Part shown: positions 9,394 through 17,233 of the stretch, in pieces
Position numbering within the stretch: the first letter of the stretch is position 1
Layout of the letters: each line of letters starts with the position of its first letter
NCBI GenBank assembly: GCA_016176845.1
Contig: JACOWJ010000030.1
Span: 1 to 43,092 of the forward strand
From: Nitrospinota bacterium
GTDB lineage: Bacteria > 2-12-FULL-45-22 > JACOWJ01
Direction of reading: 5' to 3'
DNA length: 43,092 nt
Program-made: the position numbers and the translations under genes
Notes under the pieces: generated by a model
What the model saw: only the letters and a program-made list of their open reading frames with translations
What the model was told of the DNA's origin: nothing
Databases searched by the model: none

Positions 9394-10410
9394 ATGACGC
9401 ACCGTTACGAGCTCCCCAAGCTCCCCTTCGAGAAAATCACCACGTACTCCCTCCAGGAGCGAAACAACCTGGTCGATTGTCGGGACTTTGTCTCCCTTCG
9501 CCGCTGGCAGGAAAGCGGCGATTTTCGGGATCTGTTGCCCAATCTCCTCAAGGCCCAAGAGCTCCTGGCGGTGGTGGAAGCGGTTCTCCGGGCCCGGGAT
9601 CGAGGGAGGCCCGTGATCGCGGCCTTGGGGGGCCACGTGATCAAATGTGGCCTCAGCCCATTGATCATCGACCTGATGCGGCGGGGAATCATCCGCGCCG
9701 TGGCCCTGTCGGGGGCGGGCGCCATTCACGACTACGAGCTGGCGCTCCAGGGAAAGACCTCGGAAGATGTCCGGGAGGGGATTCGAGAGGGGCGCTTCGG
9801 CATGGCCCAGGAGACTGCCCAGCAGATCAACGAAGCCATCGCCGGCCGGGTGAACGAGGAGATCGGGATCGGAGAGGCCCTGGGAGCCGAAATCTCTCAT
9901 CGGACCCTCCCTTTCAGGGAGCTGAGCCTCCTGGCCGTCGGATACGAGCTGGCGATCCCGGTCACGGTCCATGTGGCCATCGGGACCGATATCGTCCACA
10001 TGCATCCCTCGGCTGACGGGGGGCGCATGGGCCAGGGCAGCCTCAACGACTTCAGGCTTTTGACCTCTGCCATGGCCGCACTGGATGGCGGCGGTTGCTA
10101 CCTGAACGTGGGCTCGGCGGTCCTGCTGCCCGAGGTCTTCTTGAAGGCCCTGACGCTGCTCCGAAACCTGGGACATCCCCTGGAGGACTTCGTCACCGTC
10201 AACCTGGATATGCTCCAGCATTACCGCCCCACGGTCAACGTGGTCTCCCGGCCTCATCAGGGAGGGCCAGGAAAGGGCTACGCCCTGACCGGCCACCACG
10301 AGATCATGCTGCCCCTGCTCTATTTTTTGCTCGTCTCCCGGCTCGACCAGGAGTCAGGTAAAGGGGCTGCGAGCACAATGCAGTTATGCCAGACATCTCA
10401 GAAGCTTTAG
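9394..10410 (+). CDS. conserved protein, possibly deoxyhypusine-synthase-like Rossmann fold
   Basis: ALGGHVIKCGLSPLIIDLMRRGIIRAVALSGAGAIHDYELAL...; next to heptose genes; function unassigned. Confidence 0.65.
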   Translation: MTHRYELPKLPFEKITTYSLQERNNLVDCRDFVSLRRWQESGDFRDLLPNLLKAQELLAVVEAVLRARDRGRPVIAALGGHVIKCGLSPLIIDLMRRGIIRAVALSGAGAIHDYELALQGKTSEDVREGIREGRFGMAQETAQQINEAIAGRVNEEIGIGEALGAEISHRTLPFRELSLLAVGYELAIPVTVHVAIGTDIVHMHPSADGGRMGQGSLNDFRLLTSAMAALDGGGCYLNVGSAVLLPEVFLKALTLLRNLGHPLEDFVTVNLDMLQHYRPTVNVVSRPHQGGPGKGYALTGHHEIMLPLLYFLLVSRLDQESGKGAASTMQLCQTSQKL

Positions 10411-10664
10411 GCCAAGAACGGGAGCTTGCCCTCATTTATATCGCGCAAAAGGTGTCCGAAGCTGAGGCGGTACAAGAGCTGCTTGAGCAGGAGGGGATCG
10501 AGTACTTCACCTGCTTGGAGGAGTATAGTTTCTGGGGTGCCCTGAGTGCGGTGTTCCAGAGCGCGAACTACTGCGGTATCGGGTTCTATGTGCTGAGCGG
10601 GCAAACGGAATGGAGCCAGCGCCTTCTTCGCGATCACGCGTTCGTCAAAGGCCTGGTCGGCTGA
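10386..10664 (+). CDS. small DUF2007-like protein
   Basis: LIYIAQKVSEAEAVQELLEQEGIEYFTC...GIGFYVLSGQ; overlaps the previous gene end by 25 nt. Confidence 0.5.
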   Translation: MPDISEALGQERELALIYIAQKVSEAEAVQELLEQEGIEYFTCLEEYSFWGALSAVFQSANYCGIGFYVLSGQTEWSQRLLRDHAFVKGLVG

Positions 10665-10707
10665 TAGTCTTCAACATGCTGGCGCCTAATAACTAAATGA
10701 TCAGTCG

Positions 10708-11160
10708 TTGAAAATGGACTTGACTTTAGAGATCCGAGTGGAAAAGGGCTGCGAGGACTTGCCCTTGCCGTCCTATAGGACGCCCGGGGCGGCTGGGATG
10801 GACCTCCACGCTGCCGTGGCGGGAGAAGAGATGCTCCGACCTGGCGAGTGGAAACGGATCTCCTGCGGCATCGCCATCGCGCTTCCTCCGGGGTACGAGG
10901 CCCAGGTTCGCCCGCGCAGCGGATTGGCCCTGGAGCATGGGGTAACGCTGCTCAATAGCCCAGGAACCATCGATTCGGACTACCGGGGAACCCTCGGGGT
11001 GGTCTTGATTAACCACAGCCAACGGCCCTTTGTCATCCGGCGCGGCGACCGGGTCGCCCAGCTGGTGGTGGGGCCGGTGGCCCGGGTGACCTGGAATGGG
11101 GTGTCCGTCCTGCCCGACAGCGAACGGGGCAGCGGGGGTTTCGGCCATACGGGAAAATAG
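10708..11160 (+). CDS. dut: dUTP diphosphatase
   Basis: TPGAAGMDLHAA, PRSGLALEHGV, GTIDSDYRGTLGVVL, RGDRVAQLVV, GSGGFGHTGK motifs I-V. Confidence 0.95.
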   Translation: MKMDLTLEIRVEKGCEDLPLPSYRTPGAAGMDLHAAVAGEEMLRPGEWKRISCGIAIALPPGYEAQVRPRSGLALEHGVTLLNSPGTIDSDYRGTLGVVLINHSQRPFVIRRGDRVAQLVVGPVARVTWNGVSVLPDSERGSGGFGHTGK

Positions 11161-11285
11161 CTCATAGCTCATGGCTGAAGATTCTCAGTCCCATTCCCCG
11201 TAGTAAAGTCCCCGGAATAGCCAGGGGAATAAAGGACACTTTTATAGGGAGCGGTTCTTGGCTATGAGCTATGAGCTATGAGCTT
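11158..11285. repeat. heptad hairpin E (TAGCTCA / GCTATGA)
   Basis: TAGCTCA TAGCTCA TGGCTGA ... TTGGCTATGAGCTATGAGCTATGAGC. Confidence 0.9.
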
Positions 11286-11306
11286 TTCTGGGAGGGATCA
11301 GCGATC

Positions 11307-12064
11307 CTGAAGCTTTGTGTGCTGGCCAGTGGCAGTTCCGGCAACTCGATCTACGTGGAGTCTCCTCGCTTGATGCGGGCCTGAGCGGGAGGGAGCTGAA
11401 CCACCGTTTGGAAGGCCTGGGAATGTGCCTGGGAAAGATCGGAGCGGTCCTGATCTCCCATGAGCACAGCGACCATATCCAGGGGCTGGGCGCCCTGGGA
11501 AGGCGCTATCAGATCCCCCTCTATATGAACGAGGGGACGCATCGGCAGGCGGGAGATCGGCTGAAAGGGGTGAAAGAGATCCATCATTTCACGACGGGCC
11601 AGGCCTTTTCCCTGGAAGATCTGTGGATCGAGCCTTTTTCGGTCCCGCATGATGCAGCTGACCCGGTGGGATTCAACCTCTACGCGAGCGGCAGGAAGCT
11701 CAGCATCGCCCTTGACTTGGGCTATCCCACCCGGTTGGTCCGAGAGCGGATGAAGGAGGCCCACTGGATCGTCCTGGAATCGAACCACGACCCGGAGATG
11801 CTCATGAACGGGCCTTATCCCTGGCACCTCAAGCAGCGCATCCTGGGGAAGAGGGGCCATCTCTCCAATCAGGACTCCAGCAGTTTTCTGGCGGACCTTC
11901 TGCATGCGAACCTCTCTCATGTGGTTCTGGCCCATCTCAGCCAGGTAAACAACCGGCCGGAGCTGGCACGAGATTCTGCCCTGGCGGCGCTCCGGGAGCA
12001 GGGGATTGCTCTTCACGTCGCCCTGCAGGACATCCCCACCGAGGTCATCTACTGCCCCCCTTAA
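11307..12064 (+). pseudogene. MBL-fold metallohydrolase (YycJ/WalJ-like) with frameshift near the N-terminus
   Basis: 11307-11384 encodes LKLCVLASGSSGNSIYVESPRLMRA*; DAGLSGREL...LISHEHSDHIQGLG continues in another frame (listed ORF 11315-12064). Confidence 0.75.
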
Positions 12065-12173
12065 TTTCCTCCCCCGGCAACTTTTGCCTTTTTCCCGGTC
12101 ATCCAGTTCCCCTCCCGTCAGGGGGAACCGATTTTATCATACGATACACGCGGGGGAGAGCCGTTGTTCTTTT

Positions 12174-12189
12174 TGGCACATAAATTGCT
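12174..12189 (+). promoter_or_regulatory. sigma-54 (RpoN) -24/-12 promoter
   Basis: TGGCAC-ATAAA-TTGCT, exact match to the TGGCAC-N5-TTGCW consensus in a noncoding gap, oriented toward the 12398 CDS. Confidence 0.75.
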
Positions 12190-12397
12190 CAGATTGCGGT
12201 CAGCGGACCCGATCCTGGCTCCTCCCATCTACTTACCGCTACTTACCGCACCGGCGCGGGGGCTTTTCCAAGTTTTTCTCTGCGCCTCTGTGGTTTGAAT
12301 GTCATGATGATCCGGATATCTATAACCCCCTTGGAGTGCGAGAGAACGAGGGCGGAGAGTCGGAAGGGGATCGGCCATCAAAGAGGAGAACCAAACC

Positions 12398-13603
12398 TTG
12401 ATCCAGTGGAAGATTCCCTTGACGGACATCGAGCTGGGCATCCGGCAGAGGCTGGCAGTAGCGGAAGTGCTGAAATCCCGCTGGCCCAGGGCGAATGGGG
12501 TGGTCCAGGCCTTTGAGTGGGCCCTGGCGAAATACTTGGGAGCCGGCCATGCCGTAGCGGTCTCGAGCGGAGCAGCGGCCCTCCACCTGGGTCTCAAGGT
12601 CCTGGGGCTGAAGGAGGGGGACGAGGTGATCTGCCCCTCCTTTTCCTTTGCGGCCACAGCCAACGCGATCCTTCACACCGGGGCTACCCCGGTATTTGCC
12701 GAGATCAGCGGGCTGGACGACCTGACCCTTTCTCCGGCTGACCTGGAAGAGAAGATCAACCCCCGAACCCGGGCGATCGTGGCGGTCCATTACGGCGGCT
12801 ATCCCTGTCGAATGGCCTCCATCCTGGAACTAGCCCGGCGGCATCACCTCTTCGTCGTCGAGGATGCGGCCCAGGCCGTTGGAGCAGAATACGCCGGGCG
12901 CCGGTGTGGGACGCTGGGAGATATCGCCTGCGTGGGTTTCTTTGCCGATGAAGGGGGGATTCTGATCACGGATAACCCCTTATGGGCCTCCAAGGCTCGA
13001 CTGTTGCGATCCCACGGGATGACCCCCGCCGGCCGAGGGTGCGACCTCGGCTATGACATGTTGGACCTGGGGCTGAACTGCCGTATGGATGAGGTCCGGG
13101 CCGCCTTAGGACTGTCCCAGCTGGAGACCCTGGAGGAGAACAACTTCTCCCGGACCAAAAAGGTCCAAAGGTACCGGGAGCTCCTCCGGAATCTGAAGGG
13201 CGTTCGCTTACCTTTCGCTCAGGCGAATGGTCATCGGCCGGCTCCTTCCCTATTCCCCATCATCTTGGACGAGGAGATCGACCGAGATCAGTTCGTTTCC
13301 TCGATGAGGGAGGCGGGCCTTCAGACGGGGCTCCATTACCCGGCTATCCACCAACTTTCTTACTACCGCCGGCGCTGGCCCGATCTCCGGCTGCCTTTAA
13401 CGGAGTGCGCTTCCCGGAGAGAGGTTACCCTCCCTCTCTTTCCCTCCCTCTCCCAGGGGCAGATCGAGCTCATCGTCAAAAAGGTCGGTGGCGCCCTCAA
13501 AGATTGTCGGGGTCAGTCCCCTGCGAAGAAAAAACCACCGGTAAAACCCACGCATCGGCTTCCGCGTGAAAGACAAACGGGACAAAGGCACATCATTCTA
13601 TAG
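12398..13603 (+). CDS. DegT/DnrJ/EryC1/StrS-family aminotransferase-like protein lacking the PLP-lysine segment
   Basis: AVSSGAAALHLGLKVLGLKEGDEVICPSFSFAATANAIL, VEDAAQAVGAEYAGRRCGTLGDIACVGFFADEGGILITDN. Confidence 0.85.
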   Translation: MIQWKIPLTDIELGIRQRLAVAEVLKSRWPRANGVVQAFEWALAKYLGAGHAVAVSSGAAALHLGLKVLGLKEGDEVICPSFSFAATANAILHTGATPVFAEISGLDDLTLSPADLEEKINPRTRAIVAVHYGGYPCRMASILELARRHHLFVVEDAAQAVGAEYAGRRCGTLGDIACVGFFADEGGILITDNPLWASKARLLRSHGMTPAGRGCDLGYDMLDLGLNCRMDEVRAALGLSQLETLEENNFSRTKKVQRYRELLRNLKGVRLPFAQANGHRPAPSLFPIILDEEIDRDQFVSSMREAGLQTGLHYPAIHQLSYYRRRWPDLRLPLTECASRREVTLPLFPSLSQGQIELIVKKVGGALKDCRGQSPAKKKPPVKPTHRLPRERQTGQRHIIL

Positions 13604-13604
13604 T

Positions 13605-13690
13605 TCAGGGATAAGTTAGGGATTAGGGATTAGGGGCTAGTAAGAAAGAAGAGCTTTTGCTAATCCCTAGCCCCTAGTCCCTAATCCCTA
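13605..13690. repeat. heptad hairpin F (TTAGGGA)
   Basis: TTAGGGA TTAGGGA TTAGGGG CTAG ... CTAATCCC TAGCCCC TAGTCCC TAATCCC TAA. Confidence 0.9.
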
Positions 13691-13713
13691 AAAAAGGAAA
13701 TTCCTATGCGATC
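13691..13713 (-). repeat. GATCGYATAGGAATTTCC family copy (inverted)
   Basis: aaaaaggaaattcctatgcgatc. Confidence 0.85.
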
Positions 13714-13734
13714 TAGTTAAGGAGGGTCGGAGAG

Positions 13735-13914
13735 ATGTACGAGATCGAGTTACAGCAGAACCCCATCACCCACAAATGGATGGTCCTTGTCCCCAGGAAG
13801 CATGCGACCTCCAGGGCCAAGAAGAGCTCCAAGGCGAAAAAAAGATGGCTCCTCCAGCAGAAATGGTACTGCTTAAAAGAGGGAGAGATCAATCCCCTAT
13901 GGCTTTGGGGATAG
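13735..13914 (+). CDS. small basic protein (59 aa), hypothetical
   Basis: ATG preceded by AAGGAGGG; MYEIELQQNPITHKWMVLVPRKHATSRAKKSSKAKKRWLLQQKWYCLKEGEINPLWLWG*; below the ORF-track length cut-off. Confidence 0.5.
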   Translation: MYEIELQQNPITHKWMVLVPRKHATSRAKKSSKAKKRWLLQQKWYCLKEGEINPLWLWG

Positions 13915-13973
13915 CATAGCTCAAAGCTCGTAGCTCAAAGAGATGGACCTTAAGCCAGGAGCTTTGAGCTATT
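13914..13973. repeat. heptad hairpin G (TAGCTCA)
   Basis: TAGCTCA AAGCTCG TAGCTCA AAG ... GGAGCTT TGAGCTA. Confidence 0.85.
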
Positions 13974-13976
13974 TTC

Positions 13977-14999
13977 CTAATCGTTGTGGTGGATGTAACC
14001 GTACCGGATCGCTTCCACGTTCTGCGAGAAGTTCCGGGCGGGCAAGAGGGATTCGAAGTTGACCTTCTCCAGGTTGATGCCGATGGCGGACAACATCTTT
14101 CCCAATGCCAGCATGTTCACGAACAAGGGAGAGCCAAAGGTCTCGACCGAGGCCCGTTCGAAGGAGACCTGCTCCTTCTCCAGGTCGTTGCCCGGGTGGT
14201 CCGCCTCGACCAGGTGATAGATCGACTCCTCCACGATCACCTTCTTGGCCTTGCAGTGGTAATTGTCCGCTTGGGCCAGTTGCAAGAGCACGTCGGCCTC
14301 ATCGATGAAGGGCACCTCGATCCGTCCGTCCGAGTAAATCAACTCGGCCTCGATGCTGCCGGTCCGGACCGTGGGGGGATAGATCACGTTAAGCGAGACC
14401 TCCTTCTGGAACTTGGCCAGGATGTTGCCGAGGATCTCTCCCATCAGCTTGATGCCCTGGCCGGCGTTGCCGATCAGGACGATTTTGCGGGTGGTGGCCT
14501 CTGCCGGTACCTCTTTTAGGGCTTTGACCATATAGGTCAAGCCTATCCCGAAAAGGCTCTTCTCGATTTGGGCCCGCTCCTGGAAGCCTAACCGGGCGAA
14601 GAGCCTTACCGAGCGCTCCTCCTGGGAATAGGCGCACAGCTCAATCTGATAACATCCTCGCTGGCGAAACTCCTCGCTGGCCGCCTCGATCATGCGCGTT
14701 CCGATCCCCTGACCGCGAGAGCTCGCGTCTACCCCCAGCCAGTGGAGGTTGCCCGAGTTGCCCAGCGTGACCCAGCCCAGCAGGAACCCCACCACCTTTC
14801 CCCCTCGCTCGGCCACCAGGTAGAGGCTTTCCTTCTGCTCCAGGCGGCTCAGCAGGCGATTGGCTTTGTACGGCTCCTTGAAAGACTGGCGGATCTTCTC
14901 CGATTCCTCCCGGTGCAGCTCGTCGATGGTGCCGGAGAAGAGCTGCACCACCCTATCGACATCCCCTTCTTGCATAATGCGGATCTGGGCTTCACTCAT
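13977..14999 (-). CDS. GNAT acetyltransferase domain fused to 2-oxoacid:ferredoxin oxidoreductase gamma subunit
   Basis: N-terminal GNAT (LHWLGVDASSRGQGIGTRMIEAASEEF) then KorC-like IVLIGNAGQGIKLMGEILGNILAKFQKEVSLNVIYPPTVRTGSIEAELIYS; ATGA overlap with korB. Confidence 0.85.
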   Translation of the reverse strand: MSEAQIRIMQEGDVDRVVQLFSGTIDELHREESEKIRQSFKEPYKANRLLSRLEQKESLYLVAERGGKVVGFLLGWVTLGNSGNLHWLGVDASSRGQGIGTRMIEAASEEFRQRGCYQIELCAYSQEERSVRLFARLGFQERAQIEKSLFGIGLTYMVKALKEVPAEATTRKIVLIGNAGQGIKLMGEILGNILAKFQKEVSLNVIYPPTVRTGSIEAELIYSDGRIEVPFIDEADVLLQLAQADNYHCKAKKVIVEESIYHLVEADHPGNDLEKEQVSFERASVETFGSPLFVNMLALGKMLSAIGINLEKVNFESLLPARNFSQNVEAIRYGYIHHND

Positions 15000-15727
15000 T
15001 TGACGATCCCCAACTCCTTCTCTGCCAACAAGTGACCGTTGTCGCTGGTCCGGATCTTGTATTCGTCCTTGTAATGGATCAGCATCTCGTAGCCGTTCTT
15101 GAAGCCCAAGCGGCGCCCATTGTTCGAGATACAGGGCGCCTTGATATCCAGGAAGGAGAGCCCCTTCCACTCGATGGCCTCTTTGAGGCATTTCTTCAGG
15201 TGATTATAATGATAGACCGTGGTGCGGGCATAGAAATCGTCGTGGGCGCGGATGATGGCCTGGACGTTGATCGGCCGATCTTCGTTGCCTTTGGGGCTGG
15301 TCAGCGTCTTGATGTGCAGCTCGGTCGTGGGAGACTTCTGCCCGCCGGTCATCCCGTAAATCTCGTTGTCGATGCAGATGATGTTGATATCCGTGTTGCG
15401 GCGGCAGGCATGCAGGAGGTGGTTCCCTCCGATTCCCAGGAGGTCCCCATCCCCGGAGAAGACGAACACGTTCATCTTCTCGTTGGCCATCTTGATCCCT
15501 TCGGCCACAGGGATGGCCCGACCGTGGATGCTGTGGACGGTGTCCAGCTTGAAGTAGCCTGCCGACCGGGCCGAGCATCCGATGCCCGAGACCACGGTGG
15601 TATTCTCGTAAGTAAATCCCTGCTCCTCAAAGGTCTGGCAGACTGCCTTCAGGACGATGCCTATCCCACAGCCGCCGCACCACGAGGTCGGGAATCTCTC
15701 TTCCCTTATATAGTCTCGATAGCCCAT
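14996..15727 (-). CDS. korB: 2-oxoacid:ferredoxin oxidoreductase beta subunit (TPP-binding)
   Basis: PTSWCGGCGIGIVLKAV, GIGCSARSAGYF, FSGDGDLLGIGGNHLLHACRRNTDINIICIDNEIYGMTGGQ. Confidence 0.92.
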   Translation of the reverse strand: MGYRDYIREERFPTSWCGGCGIGIVLKAVCQTFEEQGFTYENTTVVSGIGCSARSAGYFKLDTVHSIHGRAIPVAEGIKMANEKMNVFVFSGDGDLLGIGGNHLLHACRRNTDINIICIDNEIYGMTGGQKSPTTELHIKTLTSPKGNEDRPINVQAIIRAHDDFYARTTVYHYNHLKKCLKEAIEWKGLSFLDIKAPCISNNGRRLGFKNGYEMLIHYKDEYKIRTSDNGHLLAEKELGIVK

Positions 15728-16725
15728 TGGACCTCCCTCGCGACCTGGTTGAGGTTGATCTTGCCCCCCAGGACGGAGACCAGCTTCACCCTCCTCTGGA
15801 GCAACCTCTCCACCTCGGAGAGGTATTGCCCCGCGTTCATCTCCAGCACCAAGATCTTCCGGTACCGCTGCGCGATCTCGGTCAACTCCTCGATCATGGG
15901 GAATATCCGGATGGGGCGGAATAGGGAATATTGATCTTTGAAGGCGTAAGCCAGGCGCGACATGGCGCCGAAGGAGATGAGGAGGGTATCGGAGTTTTTG
16001 TTCTCAAGGTATTCGTAGAAGAGATAGTTCTTGGCTACCTCCAGCTGTTTCTTTTGCAAATGCGCCATATGCTCCTGGTGAGCCTCTGCGTCAGTCGCCT
16101 TGGGGAAAGCCCCCTTGTGCGTAAGGCCGGTGTAATGGCGGGTGCCCAGGGCCCCCAAAGGTGGGAGCGTCCGTGGCTTGATGGGGATCTCCGCCGGGAC
16201 CATCGTCTCGGTGAGGTGACTGATGTAGCCATCGCTCAACAAGATAACGGGGCTCAGGGAGTCCTCGGCGGCATTGAAGGCCTCCATGGAATAGCGGTAC
16301 AGCTCGGAAACGGAGTTGGGATAGAAGACAATGGGAAAGTAATCGCCGTGGCTCCCATATTTACATTGCAGGATATCCCCCTGGGCCGGCAGGGTTGGCA
16401 TCCCGGTGCTGGGCCCCACCCGCTGGACATCCACCACCACCAGCGGGGCCTCGATCATGTGGGCCAGGCCGATCCCCTCCTGCTTCAAGGAGAAGCCAGG
16501 ACCCGAGGTCGCCGTCATAGACTTGGCCCCCGCCAGGGAAGCCCCGATGACGGCGTTGATGGAGGCGATCTCATCCTCCATCTGGACCACCTTGACGTTG
16601 GTCTTCACCAGATAATGCAAGATCTCTGAGGCGGGGGTGATGGGGTAGCTGGCGTAAAAGCTCAGCCCCGCCTTCACCGCCCCCAGGGCGATGGCCTCAT
16701 TCCCCTGTAGGAGCAGTTTTTCCAC
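15706..16725 (-). CDS. korA: 2-oxoacid:ferredoxin oxidoreductase alpha subunit
   Basis: LLQGNEAIALGAVKAGLSFYASYPITPASEILHYL; TATSGPGFSLKQEGIGLA; VVDVQRVGPSTGMPT. Confidence 0.92.
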   Translation of the reverse strand: MEKLLLQGNEAIALGAVKAGLSFYASYPITPASEILHYLVKTNVKVVQMEDEIASINAVIGASLAGAKSMTATSGPGFSLKQEGIGLAHMIEAPLVVVDVQRVGPSTGMPTLPAQGDILQCKYGSHGDYFPIVFYPNSVSELYRYSMEAFNAAEDSLSPVILLSDGYISHLTETMVPAEIPIKPRTLPPLGALGTRHYTGLTHKGAFPKATDAEAHQEHMAHLQKKQLEVAKNYLFYEYLENKNSDTLLISFGAMSRLAYAFKDQYSLFRPIRIFPMIEELTEIAQRYRKILVLEMNAGQYLSEVERLLQRRVKLVSVLGGKINLNQVAREVQWAIETI

Positions 16726-16939
16726 TCTCGTTCACCTCTTCCAGTTCGATCGCGATATCGGGGCAATAGCGCTCGCAGAGCTTGCAGCCTATGCACAGTC
16801 CCAGATCGGTGACCTGGTTATTCTTGATCACGAGGTTCTTGACCGGACAGAGTCCGATGCAGATCTCGCACGTCGCGAACTTGCAGTATTTGTGGTTGAT
16901 GATTAGCCGGTAAGTCTTCTCTGTCTTCGTTGGGCTCAT
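16697..16939 (-). CDS. korD: 4Fe-4S ferredoxin subunit of 2-oxoacid oxidoreductase
   Basis: CKFATCEICIGLCPVKNL and CIGCKLCERYCPDIAIEL; overlaps korA start. Confidence 0.85.
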   Translation of the reverse strand: MSPTKTEKTYRLIINHKYCKFATCEICIGLCPVKNLVIKNNQVTDLGLCIGCKLCERYCPDIAIELEEVNESGKTAPTGE

Positions 16940-17042
16940 AATACCCTCAAGCGGGGGGACCCTTTCCATGGCGGGGTCCCATCCTATTTACGGAGTGGGA
17001 GGAAGTGCCTTCCTCTCGTCGGTTAAAGGTTAGAATGGGAGT

Positions 17043-17120
17043 TTTACCGTGAAAATGCCCAGGCCTCTCCAAGGTCCATTTTCATGCCCGGGGGCGGCCA
17101 ACTTAGGTTGGCCAGGTCGG
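17043..17120 (+). repeat. TTACCGTGAAAATGCCCGGG family copy
   Basis: ttaccgtgaaaatgcccaggcctctccaaggtccattttcatgcccgggggcggccaacttaggttggccagg. Confidence 0.85.
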
Positions 17121-17233
17121 TTTTTTGATCGCCAGGATGAGGAGAAACGGACCCTCCATCTTAGTTCTAGTAGGGGTATCATAACTCGCCCCCCCGGCGC
17201 TGTCAACCCTAAACTGCCATGACCGCGAAGAAC

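Noticed and set aside
12006-12401. 131-aa plus ORF over the sigma-54 promoter region
   Set aside because: No motif, overlaps the 3' end of the MBL gene in another frame and the promoter; likely noncoding.
15032-15934. 300-aa plus ORF
   Set aside because: Antisense to korB/korA with strong family motifs.
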